A stretch of DNA of 64,000 nucleotides from Chryseobacterium ureilyticum (GCF_900156735.1 NZ_FTOL01000009.1:112545-176544), one strand, 5' to 3'; shown: positions 1 to 9,204, numbered from the stretch's first letter. Numbers and translations: made by a program. Notes: generated from the letters alone by a model not told the origin.

Positions 1-71
1 GAAGAGATAAAAGACAGTTTCTGAGTAATTGGGTAACATTATAATTAACAATAATAACAGACAGCTTCATA

Positions 72-683
72 TTAATCCTTTTCGTTGTATGGTAATCTAT
101 TAATGATGGATCTTCCGAGTGAAACTTCATCAGCATATTCCAGTTCATCACCTACAGAGATCCCCCTTGCAATGCTTGAAAAATTCACATTAAAATTCTT
201 AAACTTCTTATAAATATAATAAGCCGTTGTATCTCCTTCCATAGTGGCACTCAAAGCAAAAATAAATTCTTTCACTTTGCCATCAGTCAGTTTCCTTTCA
301 ATACTTGGGATATTCAACTGGCTTGGTCCCACTCCTTCCATTGGAGAAATTTTTCCGCCTAAAATCAAATACTTCCCTGTATATTTCCCTGTGTTTTCAA
401 TAGCAATAACGTCCCGAACATCTTCTACAATACAAATCAGTTCCCCGTTTCTCTTTTCATTGCTGCAAATCTCACAGACGTCAAAATCAGAAAAATTATG
501 ACACTCTTTACAGTATTTTATTTCATTAACAAGGTTGATCAGAGAGTTCCCAAGACTTACCGCTCTGGAACTAGGTTGTTTCAATAAATGCAATGCCAAT
601 CTCAAAGCTGTTTTCCTTCCGATTCCAGGTAATCCTGAAATCTCATCCACTGCCTTTGCCAAAACTTTACTTGGGTAATCCAT
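72..683 (-). CDS. recR: Recombination mediator RecR
   Basis: Cytoplasmic recombinational-repair protein that works with RecO (and RecF where present) to load RecA on gapped DNA. The 203-residue product has the family order: an N-terminal helix-hairpin-helix (about 14-34, with GLPGIGRKTA), a four-cysteine zinc finger (C58, C61, C70, C73) and a Toprim domain starting near E87-D88. An upstream in-frame ATG at 728 would add 15 hydrophobic residues not typical of RecR, so I chose the ATG at 683. It stands alone, and the bases upstream form a long gap. The family assignment is firm from motif order and length. Confidence 0.96.
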   Translation of the reverse strand: MDYPSKVLAKAVDEISGLPGIGRKTALRLALHLLKQPSSRAVSLGNSLINLVNEIKYCKECHNFSDFDVCEICSNEKRNGELICIVEDVRDVIAIENTGKYTGKYLILGGKISPMEGVGPSQLNIPSIERKLTDGKVKEFIFALSATMEGDTTAYYIYKKFKNFNVNFSSIARGISVGDELEYADEVSLGRSIINRLPYNEKD

Positions 684-758
684 AGCCACAAAAATAAGGA
701 TTATTTGAGGAAAATGATCTATTACCAAGTGGAGTTTTTAAGCTTTAAAATGCAGGAA

Positions 759-788
759 AGTGAATGATCAATTGTCAATTCGCTTTGC
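759..788 (+). repeat. Fragment of dispersed AGTGAATGATCAATT repeat
   Basis: The 15-mer AGTGAATGATCAATT at 759-773 recurs exactly at 18591-18605 and inverted at 60108-60122. At the 60-kb site it forms the end of a 262-bp element with terminal inverted repeats. Here only one end is visible, so this is probably a truncated copy. Confidence 0.6.
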
Positions 789-1026
789 CAGTCAATTTGG
801 ATATTTAAAGTTCAAAGTTTAATGTTATTACAGTCTTATCAATTCAATATTCACATTTAGAATTAAAAAACTACAATTGTTATTACTACACCCAATGTCA
901 ATTATCCTTCATCTATTATCTAGCTTTCTCCAATTTCTTACTTGTAATTTTCGCCAACCCAATGTCTCATTTTGATATTTTAAATATCACTCCTATCCTT
1001 ATTTATTATAACTCTAAAAAAACAGC

Positions 1027-1034
1027 TATATTTG
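1027..1034 (+). promoter_or_regulatory. Probable -7 box for the gene at 1064
   Basis: TATATTTG fits the Bacteroidota -7 consensus TAnnTTTG and lies 29 bases before the start codon. No clear TTG box is seen at the expected upstream distance, so support is moderate. Confidence 0.45.
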
Positions 1035-1063
1035 CGGCTTAAATATGAGAAAAATAAACTAAC

Positions 1064-1669
1064 ATGGTACTTAAAAATTTAAATTATCCTCTGGATTTCA
1101 AATTCAAAATCTCTACATTAGCTAGTGATTTTAACATTACTGACAAAAATGGAAGCTACGTAGCATACGTACGTCAGAAAATGTTCAAATTAAAAGAGGA
1201 TGTGATTGTTTTCAATGATGAAACCAAATCTAAAGAACTTTTCAGAATCAGAGCTAATAAATGGATTGATTTCAATGCTTCTTATTCTTTAAATGACATT
1301 GTTGACAATAAAAATTATGGTAGATTAGCAAGAAAAGGGATGCGTTCTCTTTGGAAATCAAGCTATGATATTCTAGATGCTAATGACCAGCCTAAATTCA
1401 AAGTACAGGAAGATAATGCATGGGTAAGATTTTGGGATAGCTTTGTAGGTGAACTTCCTATTATTGGAATGTTTACAGGATATTTCCTTAATCCATCTTA
1501 TACGGTTACCGGTATTGATGGTAAAGCTTACTTTAAACTGAAAAAAATGCCTTCATTCTTTGGAAGAAGATTCCAATTGGATAGATTGATTGACATTGAT
1601 GATGAGGAAGAAAGTTTAGTAATTCTTTCACTATTAATGATGACCCTTCTTGAGAGAGCAAGAGGCTAA
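1064..1669 (+). CDS. LURP-one/tubby-like fold protein, function unknown
   Basis: A 201-residue protein with no signal peptide. It looks like a LURP-one-related (tubby C-terminal-like) beta-barrel: short strand repeats with the pattern 'F.I.D.nG..vayVrqK.fklke.i.vf.De', then a second half with 'y.V.giDGkayfkLKK.PSFF'. The end is a short hydrophobic stretch (about 185-197), which could anchor it to a membrane or complete the central helix of that fold. Bacterial members of this fold have no settled role. It is followed after 23 bases by a lipoprotein gene, so the two may be co-transcribed. The fold assignment is inferred from pattern; the reading frame is solid. Confidence 0.75.
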   Translation: MVLKNLNYPLDFKFKISTLASDFNITDKNGSYVAYVRQKMFKLKEDVIVFNDETKSKELFRIRANKWIDFNASYSLNDIVDNKNYGRLARKGMRSLWKSSYDILDANDQPKFKVQEDNAWVRFWDSFVGELPIIGMFTGYFLNPSYTVTGIDGKAYFKLKKMPSFFGRRFQLDRLIDIDDEEESLVILSLLMMTLLERARG

Positions 1670-1692
1670 AAAAATAATAAAACCACAAACAA

Positions 1693-2181
1693 ATGAAATA
1701 CCTAATCATTTTCTTTTCCGCATTTCTATTGGTTGCCTGTAAAAAGGACAAAGAAACAGTTTCAGAACCATCTTCCGATTCTTTAAGCGTAGTAAAAGAT
1801 TCTGCTACAGCAAGCATTCCTTCTGGAAAAATTCAGATTGAAACCATTTCATTCCCTGAAGAAATCAAGGAATGTTCATGTTATTTCGCCAGAAATAAAG
1901 CTGATTTTGAAGCGGAAAAATATATCTACGCAGATGATGCCGGAAAAACCGCCTATATGAAACTGGACGGTAAAAGACTGGCAATGAATCTTATTTCCTC
2001 AAGTGATATGGAAGTTGAAGACGAACTGACTAAGGAAATAGAAAGTAATGATTATAAAATCTCTGTAAAGGGTAAAAAAATAAAAGGTGAAGAAGCTTTG
2101 TTATTTGAAGGTACACTTACCATTGAAAAACCGGACGGCTCTGTTATTTCAACACCTATCTACGGAGAATGTGGATGTTAA
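1693..2181 (+). CDS. Lipoprotein of unknown function
   Basis: A 162-residue predicted lipoprotein. The signal peptide ends in the lipobox LVAC, making C16 the lipidated residue, followed by KKDKE and a Ser/Asp/Thr-rich linker. The mature part has a pair of cysteines near 'ECSCYFARNK' and a C-terminal 'YGECGC', so one or two disulfides are likely in the periplasm. I do not recognise the family. It sits 23 bases after the LURP-one-like gene and is closed by a strong terminator at 2227-2261, which suggests a two-gene operon. Confidence 0.8.
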   Translation: MKYLIIFFSAFLLVACKKDKETVSEPSSDSLSVVKDSATASIPSGKIQIETISFPEEIKECSCYFARNKADFEAEKYIYADDAGKTAYMKLDGKRLAMNLISSSDMEVEDELTKEIESNDYKISVKGKKIKGEEALLFEGTLTIEKPDGSVISTPIYGECGC

Positions 2182-2226
2182 TAAAAAGGATAAGCTAATT
2201 TGCCTTTTCACTTTTTAGCGATCAAT

Positions 2227-2261
2227 AAAAAATGCTTCTGTATCCCACGGAAGCATTTTTT
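2227..2261 (+). terminator. Terminator after the lipoprotein gene
   Basis: A 12-bp perfect stem (2227-2238 with 2250-2261) with an 11-base loop; the 3' arm ends in a T run. It separates the lipoprotein gene from pepD. Confidence 0.8.
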
Positions 2262-2267
2262 ATTTCG

Positions 2268-2275
2268 TAAATTTG
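2268..2275 (+). promoter_or_regulatory. Probable -7 box for pepD
   Basis: TAAATTTG matches the TAnnTTTG consensus and lies 16 bases before the pepD start codon, just after the upstream terminator. No good upstream TTG partner is visible. Confidence 0.45.
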
Positions 2276-2291
2276 AGAAAAATAAATTTCA

Positions 2292-3734
2292 ATGGCATTA
2301 TCTAATATAGAACCGCAGATAATCTGGAAAAACTTCTCCAAATTAAATGCTGTTCCAAGACCATCTAAAAAAGAGGAAAAAGTAATTGCTTTCATCAAAG
2401 GATTTGGTGAAGATTTGGGACTTGAAACTACTGTAGATGAGGTAGGAAACGTAATTATCAAAAAGCCTGCAACTGCAGGAATGGAAAACAAAAAATCCAT
2501 CGTTCTTCAATCACACCTGGATATGGTTTGCCAGAAGAACAACGATGTTAATTTCGATTTTGAGACAGAAGGGATTAAAATGGAGATTGATGGTGACTGG
2601 GTAAAGGCAAAAGGAACAACTTTAGGAGCTGATAACGGTTTAGGAGTTGCGACTATCATGTCTATCCTTGAAAGTTCAGATATTCCTCATCCTGCTCTGG
2701 AAGCCTTACTCACTATTGATGAAGAAACAGGAATGACGGGAGCTATTGGTTTAAAACCAGGACAGCTTACAGGAGAAATTTTATTAAACCTAGATACAGA
2801 AGAAGATGATGAAATTGACATAGGCTGTGCCGGAGGTGTAGACGTTACCATCACCCAAAACTATGCTGTAGAAGCTCCGAAAGGACAGGTTGTAAGAATT
2901 GAAGTAAAAGGTTTACAAGGTGGACACTCAGGAATGGATATCCATAAAGGTTTCGGAAACGCAAACATTATCTTAGGAAGACTTCTTTACACTGGATTGG
3001 CTAAGCAGAACCTTGAAGTAATTTCAATTGATGGTGGTGGATTAAGAAACGCTATTCCAAGAGAAGGTGTTGCAATTATTGCGGTAAGAAATGCTCACGA
3101 ATTCATCGCAGAAGCGACAAATCTTAAAAAAGAGATTCTTGAAGAGTTTGCTTCTGTAGAACCAGGTCTTCAGATCAATATTGAAAACTCTACGTCTTCT
3201 GACAAAGCTATTTCAGAAGCAGATTCTAAAAAAGTAATTCTTACTTTAAAAGCTCTTCACAACGGAGTATACAGAATGAGCCCTGATGTAGCAAACCTTG
3301 TTGAAGCATCTAATAATGTTGCAAGAGTAGAATTAAAAGGAGGTGAACTTAAAATCTTAAACCTTACAAGATCATCCGTAGATTCTTCTAAATATTCTAC
3401 AGCAGAGCAACTGAAGTCTGTAGCAGAATTAGCAGGAATGAATATAGTATTCAGCGGTTCATACCCAGGATGGAAACCAAAGCCAGGTTCTGAAATTGTA
3501 CAGATCATGGAAAAAATCTATACTGAAAAGTTCAATGAAAAGCCTCATGTAGTAGCTTGTCACGCAGGTTTAGAATGTGGTATCATTGGAGCTAATTATC
3601 CTGAAATGGAAATGGTAAGTTTTGGACCTACCATCAGAGGAGCACACTCACCTGATGAAAAAGCAAACATCCCATCTACACAGAAATTCTGGAGCTTCCT
3701 AAAAGATATTTTAGCGAATATTCCTCAGAAATAG
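2292..3734 (+). CDS. pepD: Aminoacyl-histidine dipeptidase (M20 family)
   Basis: Cytosolic metallodipeptidase (peptidase D/carnosinase type) that cleaves Xaa-His and other dipeptides with two metal ions. The 480-residue length is typical. Visible M20C motifs: SHLDMV with H75 and D77, GADNG with metal-bridging D114, DEETG around E144-E145, an inserted dimerisation ('lid') domain with GGHSGMDIHKG, and a late ligand in the GAHSPDE motif near the C terminus. There is no signal peptide. It stands alone, after a terminator and a TAnnTTTG box, which suggests its own transcript. Confidence 0.95.
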   Translation: MALSNIEPQIIWKNFSKLNAVPRPSKKEEKVIAFIKGFGEDLGLETTVDEVGNVIIKKPATAGMENKKSIVLQSHLDMVCQKNNDVNFDFETEGIKMEIDGDWVKAKGTTLGADNGLGVATIMSILESSDIPHPALEALLTIDEETGMTGAIGLKPGQLTGEILLNLDTEEDDEIDIGCAGGVDVTITQNYAVEAPKGQVVRIEVKGLQGGHSGMDIHKGFGNANIILGRLLYTGLAKQNLEVISIDGGGLRNAIPREGVAIIAVRNAHEFIAEATNLKKEILEEFASVEPGLQINIENSTSSDKAISEADSKKVILTLKALHNGVYRMSPDVANLVEASNNVARVELKGGELKILNLTRSSVDSSKYSTAEQLKSVAELAGMNIVFSGSYPGWKPKPGSEIVQIMEKIYTEKFNEKPHVVACHAGLECGIIGANYPEMEMVSFGPTIRGAHSPDEKANIPSTQKFWSFLKDILANIPQK

Positions 3735-3912
3735 AACATTAAAATAATGATATTGAATATCCAAAGTCTTATGATTTTGGATATTTTTAATTTTTATGAA
3801 GATTAAGATTCTATAGATAGATTAAATAAGCGTAACAATTAAGATAATTATAAATATTTTCTTATCTTTTTTAATCACTTAAATATCTTAATGATTCCAA
3901 AAACATTTAAAT

Positions 3913-4494
3913 ATGAAAAGTATAACTGTATTCTGCGGCTCAAGTTTTGGCACAGATAAAATTTATGAAGAACAGGCTTTCCTACTTGGTAAAACTCTAG
4001 CCAAACAAAGTATACAATTAATTTACGGTGGTTCACAAACAGGTTTAATGGGAACCATTGCAGATGGTACCTTAAGTGAAAATGGTAAAGTGACCGGAGT
4101 TCTCCCCCATTTTTTACAGTCAAAAGAAATTGCTCATAAAAATCTTACTGAACTGATTTTGGTAGAAACCATGCACGAAAGAAAAACCAAAATGAATGAT
4201 CTTTGTGATGGTGTGATTGTTCTTCCTGGTGGATACGGAACTTTAGAAGAATTCTTTGAAATGATTACCTGGGCACAACTCGGACTTCATAAAAAGCCCA
4301 TCGGTATTTTAAATATTGATGGATTTTACAATGATCTGATCAGTCTTGTTCAGAATATGGTTGATAAAGGATTTTTAAAGTCTGTAAATCGTGATATGCT
4401 TCTCATCAGTGACAATATTGATGATCTGCTTGAGAAAATGAGGAATTATCAGGCTCCTACGGTTGGAAAATGGATTTCTAAAGAAGAAATTTAA
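3913..4494 (+). CDS. LOG-family (TIGR00730) Rossmann-fold hydrolase
   Basis: A 193-residue protein of the 'lonely guy'/lysine-decarboxylase-like family. Characterised members are nucleoside 5'-monophosphate phosphoribohydrolases, including cytokinin-activating enzymes. It shows the N-terminal nucleotide-binding motif with YGGSQTGLMG (about 38-47), the MHERK motif (88-92) and the signature PGGYGTLEE (105-113). The physiological substrate in flavobacteria is unknown; purine nucleotide salvage is as likely as hormone production. It is a single-gene unit closed by the 15-bp hairpin at 4500-4534. Confidence 0.9.
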   Translation: MKSITVFCGSSFGTDKIYEEQAFLLGKTLAKQSIQLIYGGSQTGLMGTIADGTLSENGKVTGVLPHFLQSKEIAHKNLTELILVETMHERKTKMNDLCDGVIVLPGGYGTLEEFFEMITWAQLGLHKKPIGILNIDGFYNDLISLVQNMVDKGFLKSVNRDMLLISDNIDDLLEKMRNYQAPTVGKWISKEEI

Positions 4495-4499
4495 TCATA

Positions 4500-4534
4500 A
4501 AAAGAAGGAATATTTTCAGAATATTCCTTCTTTT
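4500..4534 (+). terminator. Terminator after the LOG-family gene
   Basis: A perfect 15-bp inverted repeat (4500-4514 with 4520-4534) with loop TTCAG. The A-rich 5' side and T-rich 3' side make a standard intrinsic terminator. Confidence 0.85.
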
Positions 4535-4567
4535 CATATATATCACCATTTGTTATACATAGTTTAG

Positions 4568-4575
4568 TACTTTTG
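4568..4575 (+). promoter_or_regulatory. Promoter box before the prolyl oligopeptidase gene
   Basis: TACTTTTG matches TAnnTTTG, with TTTG at 4549-4552 as a possible upstream box. The gap of 15 bases is shorter than the usual 19 or so, so the pairing is uncertain. It lies 38 bases before the start codon. Confidence 0.45.
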
Positions 4576-4612
4576 TAAGTAAAACTTTATCACTATTAAA
4601 AGAAATAATACT

Positions 4613-6763
4613 ATGAAAAATATATTTCTAACAAGCTGCCTATTTTTGAGTCAGATCAGCTATGCTCAATATAATTATCCAAAAACTCCGGAAATACCTG
4701 TAACGAATGATTATTTTGGAACAAAGATTGCCGACAATTATCAATGGCTGGAAGACCTGAAAAGTCCTGAAGTACAAACATGGTTTAAAGCAGAATCAGA
4801 CTACAGCCATATTATTATTGATAAAATCCCTAATCGCGAAACTCTTTATAATCGTATGAAGCAGGTTCAGGAAATGGGCGGTGACTCCTACAGCTATGCA
4901 AAACAAAGAGGAAACTTGTATTTCTATATTAAAACAAAAAAGAACGAGAAACTTTCCAAACTATACACAAGGGACATTTCTACAGGAAAAGAAACATTGA
5001 TATTTGATCCCGAAACCTATAAGAAGAATGCTCAGATCACTAATTTTTCAATAGATTCCAAAGGCAATAAAGTAGCATTACTATTTTCCCAATCCGGTGG
5101 CGAAATTTGTGAGCTTAAGATTTTAAACTTACAGACAAAGAAAATACTTGACGATACTCTTACTCCTATTTGGAGTGAGTTCAACTTTGAATTTACCCCG
5201 GATGATCAATCTATTATTTACACTAAGATGAGTACCGGAGATCCCAACAGCAATATGCTCCTTAAAGAAATGAAAGCAATGCTGCACAAGATAGGAACCC
5301 ATTCTGACCAGGATATTGTACTGGCATCAAGAGAGGCAAATCCTGAAATCAATATGCTAACGGAACAGTTTCCAATGGTTGAGTTTTCTGAAGATTATCA
5401 ATACATCTTATTGGATATAGGTTCTACCAAATCGGAAAGTCCTCTATTTTATGCTCCTTATTCAGCTCTAAAGGATAAAAAAATTACGTGGAAACAGTTT
5501 GTAAAAACTTCAGACGATATTACTCAAACCTTTATTAAAGGAGATCAGCTATTTTTCCTTAGTCATAAAAATGCTCCAAATTACAAAATAGGAGTTACAA
5601 GCCTGTCAAACCCTGACTTTGATAATGCTAAAATCATCGTTCCGGAAGGTAATGCTGTAATCAGATCAATACACAATTCTAAAAATTATTTATTCTATGC
5701 TTTAAACAATGGTATTACTCAGGAGAAATATCAGATTGACCTTAAAACATTAGCTATAAAAAAGGTTCCTTTACCTGACGGAGTAAATAGTTCCGCCTCC
5801 CTTAACTCCCGTGAAAACGATCATCTACAGTGCAATAACAGCAACTGGCTTACCCCAAATACATTCTACGAATATACCCCTCAGGATGGGAAAGTTGTTA
5901 AAAGTAAATATTTCAATGGGGATAGCAATTACCCAGATTATTATGCATCCTATGAGGTAAAAGAAGTGGAAGTTAAAAGTCACGACGGTGCTATGGTTCC
6001 TCTTTCTATTATCTATCCTAAAAACATGAAAATGGATGGCAGTACTCCTGCTTACATCACCGGATATGGCGGCTACGGAATCTCTTCTACTCCACGTTTT
6101 TCCAACAGGCTGTCTGTACTGCTTGAGCAAGGCGTAGTTGTTGCTATTGCTCATGTGAGAGGAGGTGGAGAAAAAGGTGAAAACTGGCATAAAGACGGAA
6201 TGAAAGCTAAAAAACCCAATACATGGAAAGATTTCATTGCCTGCTCAGAATATCTCGTTGACCAAAAATACACTTCTCCTTCAAAATTAATTGGTAACGG
6301 AGTAAGCATGGGAGGTGTTCTTATCGGAAGAGCCATCACGGAAAGACCAGATTTATTTGCGGTTGCTATCGCTGAAGTGGGAATGACTAATGCTCTTCGT
6401 TCTCAAAACTCAGCCAATGGGGATAATCAGATTCCAGAAATAGGAAGTATAAAAAATGCTGTGGATATTAAAAGTCTGATCGAAATGGATGCACAAAGCA
6501 AAGTTAAAAAAGGAGTAAAATATCCTGCTGTCATTGTCCGTACCGGAATGAATGATTCCAGAATTACCCCTTGGGAGCCAGCCAAATTTGCAGCAGCACT
6601 ACAAAATAGCACAGCATCTGAAAAACCTGTTTTGTTGTATGTCAATTACGAAAACGGTCATTTCACAAGTGATCTGGATGTAGTTTTCAAAGAATATTCT
6701 GATATTTTTGCTTTTGCATTATGGCAAGTAGGACACCCGAAATTCCAGCCAGCTAAGAAATAG
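4613..6763 (+). CDS. Secreted prolyl oligopeptidase family serine peptidase (S9A)
   Basis: A periplasmic or surface serine peptidase that cleaves short peptides after proline or related residues. The 716 residues begin with a signal peptide ending ISYAQ, then an N-terminal propeller domain with 'YQWLED' early on, as in classic prolyl endopeptidases. The C-terminal alpha/beta-hydrolase domain has YGGYG, GGGEKGENWHKDG and the nucleophile elbow GVSMGG (S565); D648 (GMNDSRI) and H683 (NGHF) complete the triad. Flavobacterial prolyl endopeptidases are known secreted enzymes. It is a single-gene unit ending at the shared hairpin at 6786. Confidence 0.93.
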   Translation: MKNIFLTSCLFLSQISYAQYNYPKTPEIPVTNDYFGTKIADNYQWLEDLKSPEVQTWFKAESDYSHIIIDKIPNRETLYNRMKQVQEMGGDSYSYAKQRGNLYFYIKTKKNEKLSKLYTRDISTGKETLIFDPETYKKNAQITNFSIDSKGNKVALLFSQSGGEICELKILNLQTKKILDDTLTPIWSEFNFEFTPDDQSIIYTKMSTGDPNSNMLLKEMKAMLHKIGTHSDQDIVLASREANPEINMLTEQFPMVEFSEDYQYILLDIGSTKSESPLFYAPYSALKDKKITWKQFVKTSDDITQTFIKGDQLFFLSHKNAPNYKIGVTSLSNPDFDNAKIIVPEGNAVIRSIHNSKNYLFYALNNGITQEKYQIDLKTLAIKKVPLPDGVNSSASLNSRENDHLQCNNSNWLTPNTFYEYTPQDGKVVKSKYFNGDSNYPDYYASYEVKEVEVKSHDGAMVPLSIIYPKNMKMDGSTPAYITGYGGYGISSTPRFSNRLSVLLEQGVVVAIAHVRGGGEKGENWHKDGMKAKKPNTWKDFIACSEYLVDQKYTSPSKLIGNGVSMGGVLIGRAITERPDLFAVAIAEVGMTNALRSQNSANGDNQIPEIGSIKNAVDIKSLIEMDAQSKVKKGVKYPAVIVRTGMNDSRITPWEPAKFAAALQNSTASEKPVLLYVNYENGHFTSDLDVVFKEYSDIFAFALWQVGHPKFQPAKK

Positions 6764-6785
6764 AGTAAAGAATTCATAAAAACAA

Positions 6786-6814
6786 AAACCCGTTCGAAAA
6801 ACTCGAACGGGTTT
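6786..6814. terminator. Bidirectional terminator between peptidase and ferredoxin
   Basis: A perfect 12-bp stem (6786-6797 with 6803-6814) and a 5-base loop AAAAC, with A and T tracts on both sides. It lies between two convergent genes and can serve both. Confidence 0.85.
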
Positions 6815-6838
6815 CTTATTAAGATTAAAAAATATTTT

Positions 6839-7168
6839 CTAAGGATAAGGAGCAATTTCCACTTCAAGTCCCTCCATTTCATTAACCATGTGCAGCTGGC
6901 ATCCTAATCTGCTGTTATCTTTCACATGGAAAGCTTCAGCAAGCATTGCATCTTCTTCATCGCCCATTGGCTCCAATCCAGGATCATTAATTACATAAAC
7001 CTGACATGATGCACACATCGCCATTCCGCCGCATACACCAATAGTACCTTCTTCAGCCAATTCATAGGAACGGATAATTTCCATTAAGTTCATGGACATA
7101 TCCGTAGGAGCTACGACATCATGGGTTACCCCTTCTCTGTCGGTGATTTTAATATTAATATCTGACAT
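6839..7168 (-). CDS. Adrenodoxin-type 2Fe-2S ferredoxin
   Basis: A small electron carrier of 109 residues. Four cysteines bind the cluster in the vertebrate-type spacing: C46, C52, C55 (C-x5-C-x2-C) and C90. Conserved context includes GVCGGMAMCASC and the later SRLGCQL. Its start is 12 bases after the stop of the reductase gene, so the two are almost surely one operon and probably redox partners. Ferredoxins of this type can serve Fe-S assembly or monooxygenases; nothing here tells which. Confidence 0.93.
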   Translation of the reverse strand: MSDINIKITDREGVTHDVVAPTDMSMNLMEIIRSYELAEEGTIGVCGGMAMCASCQVYVINDPGLEPMGDEEDAMLAEAFHVKDNSRLGCQLHMVNEMEGLEVEIAPYP

Positions 7169-7180
7169 AATTCTGCAAAA

Positions 7181-8236
7181 TTAGTCAATTTTTTTCACAA
7201 CAGCCTTCTCTGCTTCTTTACGGCTTCCATCAAATCCGTCTACTCCACTTACAGTTGTATATTTCAATACGAATTTTTTACCAGGATTCAGTCTGTTATA
7301 AACACTCTGACACATTAAAGTAGCCTCGTGGAAACCACAAAGAATCAACTTCAATTTCCCTGGATAGGTATTGATATCTCCGATTGCGTAGATACCATCA
7401 ATGTTTGTCTGATAATCAAGAGCATTGTTTACAACAATAGCATTCTTTTCAATATTTAACCCCCAGTTTCCGATCTCACCCAACTTAGGAGTCAATCCGA
7501 ATAATGGAATAAAATAATCAGTTTCAATTTCAAAAGCATCCTCACCATCCTTCTGTACAGTGATTGCCTCTACTTTTCCATCACCTCTGATACCGGTAAC
7601 TTCAGCAGGAGTAATTAATTTAATTTTCCCTGCATTTTTCAGATCCTGAACTTTTTCTACAGAATCCAAAGCTCCTCTGAATTCATTTCTTCTGTGAATC
7701 AAAGTCACTTCACTTGCTACATTAGAAAGGAAAATACTCCAGTCAAGGGCAGAATCTCCACCTCCGGCAATTACTACTTTTTTATTTCTGAAGTGCTCAG
7801 GTTCTTTAACGAAATACTCAAGTCCTTTTTCTTCATAATCAGCTACATTCTCGAAAGTAGGTTTTCTAGGTTCAAAAGTACCCAATCCTCCTGCAATAGC
7901 AATAGCCTTACATCTGTGAACAGTTCCTTTGTTCGTTACTACTTCAAACCATTCATCATCTACCTTTGTGTAAGAAACAGCGGTTTCTCCTAAAGTAAAT
8001 CCAGGCTGGAACTGCTTAATCTGCTCCATCAAATTATCCACCAATTCTCCAGCGTTCACTGAAGGATACCCCGGAATATCGAAAATAGGTTTTTTAGGAT
8101 AAAGTTCTGCCAATTGCCCTCCCGGCTGTGGAAGCGCATCAATAATGTGGCACTTCATTTTTAAAAGACCTGCTTCAAAAACTGCAAAAAGTCCTGTAGG
8201 ACCTGCTCCTATGATCAATATATCAGTGGTTATCAT
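7181..8236 (-). CDS. Ferredoxin--NADP+ reductase, thioredoxin-reductase-like
   Basis: A 351-residue flavoprotein of the TrxR-like ferredoxin-NADP reductase family (type 2, as in Bacillus YumC and green sulfur bacteria). It has an N-terminal FAD motif GAGPTGLFAVFEAG, an NADP-binding GGGDSALDW segment in the middle, and a C-terminal FAD contact GDINTYPGK. The CxxC redox pair of true thioredoxin reductases is absent from the central domain, which supports reductase-of-ferredoxin rather than of thioredoxin. It lies directly upstream of a 2Fe-2S ferredoxin in one operon, its likely partner. Confidence 0.93.
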   Translation of the reverse strand: MITTDILIIGAGPTGLFAVFEAGLLKMKCHIIDALPQPGGQLAELYPKKPIFDIPGYPSVNAGELVDNLMEQIKQFQPGFTLGETAVSYTKVDDEWFEVVTNKGTVHRCKAIAIAGGLGTFEPRKPTFENVADYEEKGLEYFVKEPEHFRNKKVVIAGGGDSALDWSIFLSNVASEVTLIHRRNEFRGALDSVEKVQDLKNAGKIKLITPAEVTGIRGDGKVEAITVQKDGEDAFEIETDYFIPLFGLTPKLGEIGNWGLNIEKNAIVVNNALDYQTNIDGIYAIGDINTYPGKLKLILCGFHEATLMCQSVYNRLNPGKKFVLKYTTVSGVDGFDGSRKEAEKAVVKKID

Positions 8237-8353
8237 AATTTAGATAATTTAATTATACATGTAGCTGCAAATTTACTAATTTTAATGCGAAGCATATTTA
8301 ATTGATTCTAAATAAAAACCTGAGATTTGTCAAATATCTATCAATTAAGATTT

Positions 8354-8361
8354 TAAATTTG
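8354..8361 (+). promoter_or_regulatory. Probable -7 box for the DUF3108 gene
   Basis: TAAATTTG fits TAnnTTTG and lies 25 bases before the start codon at 8387. A TTTG at 8326-8329 is a possible partner but the spacing (24) is long. Confidence 0.4.
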
Positions 8362-8386
8362 GCAATGTATTTGTAAATGACATATT

Positions 8387-9157
8387 ATGAAGAAAATTTT
8401 AAACCTATTAGCAGTCTTTGTATTTTTTCTAGGCTCGGCACAGATTGATAACGTTGCAGACGGAGAATCAATCACTCTTAGAATTCACTACGGATTCTTA
8501 AATGCCGGAACAGCCAATCTTACCACCAAAAAAACAACGTATAAAGGTACCCCTCATTTATATGTAAAAGGCACAGGTGAAACCACTGGTGCTGTAAAAG
8601 CATTCTTCAAAGTAGAAGATTTATATGAAAGCTTCATTGATACTGCTACTGGTTTACCAAGCTTCTATGTTCGAAATGTACGTGAGGGAAGTTATCGTCA
8701 GCATCTTGAAACAGCCTTCAATCATGATAATAATACATTAATACTAACAGACAAAAAAACGCCTGCAAATGGCTCTAAAGTCATAAAATCTGTAAAAGGT
8801 GTACAGGATATGCTTTCATGTTTCTATTATCTGCGAAGCAAAAGCCCGGATGAATTAAAAGTAGGAACCATTATTAATATGAATGTATGGATAGATGACG
8901 AAATGTTCCCTTTCCAATTAAAAGTAGCAGGAACAGAAAACCTTAAGACTAAATTTGGTACAATCAATTGCTTGAAGATTATTCCTTCTGTAAAAAGCGG
9001 AAGAGTATTTAAAGAAAAAGAAGGAGTTACCATGTGGGTTTCCAATGATGCCAATCATATTCCTATGCTTTTGAAAGCTGAGCTTGCTGTAGGCTCACTG
9101 AAAGCAAGTATTGATAGCTATAAAAACGTAAAATATCCTTTAAAGTTTAGTAAGTAA
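8387..9157 (+). CDS. DUF3108 domain secreted protein
   Basis: A 256-residue protein with a clear signal peptide (MKKILNLLAVFVFFLGSAQ). The mature part matches the DUF3108 pattern: 'GESITLRIHYGFLNAGTANL', a middle 'VQDMLSCFYYLRS', and 'MWVSNDANHIPMLLKAEL' near the end, a beta-rich periplasmic domain also found in large one-sheet lipid-binding-like folds. No enzymatic motif is seen and the family's role is unknown. It is its own transcription unit with a hairpin terminator at 9184-9204. Confidence 0.88.
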   Translation: MKKILNLLAVFVFFLGSAQIDNVADGESITLRIHYGFLNAGTANLTTKKTTYKGTPHLYVKGTGETTGAVKAFFKVEDLYESFIDTATGLPSFYVRNVREGSYRQHLETAFNHDNNTLILTDKKTPANGSKVIKSVKGVQDMLSCFYYLRSKSPDELKVGTIINMNVWIDDEMFPFQLKVAGTENLKTKFGTINCLKIIPSVKSGRVFKEKEGVTMWVSNDANHIPMLLKAELAVGSLKASIDSYKNVKYPLKFSK

Positions 9158-9183
9158 ACGATGAAGTTTTTTCAATAATATAA

Positions 9184-9204
9184 TGTCTGTAATTTTTACA
9201 GACA
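9184..9204 (+). terminator. Terminator after the DUF3108 gene
   Basis: TGTCTGTAA (9184-9192) pairs with TTACAGACA (9196-9204) across a TTT loop and is followed by a seven-T run. Confidence 0.85.

Larger units (their letters stand above)
684..1063. other. Intergenic gap with a dispersed-repeat fragment
   Basis: About 380 bases without a convincing gene between recR (minus) and the plus-strand gene at 1064. It is strongly AT-rich. Positions 759-773 carry AGTGAATGATCAATT, identical at 18591-18605 and, inverted, at 60108-60122, followed here by a GTCAATTCGC extension. A TAnnTTTG promoter-like box (TATATTTG) lies at 1027-1034. Nothing else was recognised. Confidence 0.6.

Noticed and set aside
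5825..6190. A 121-codon minus-strand frame inside the prolyl oligopeptidase gene
   Set aside because: It is fully antisense to the conserved catalytic domain and has no independent support.
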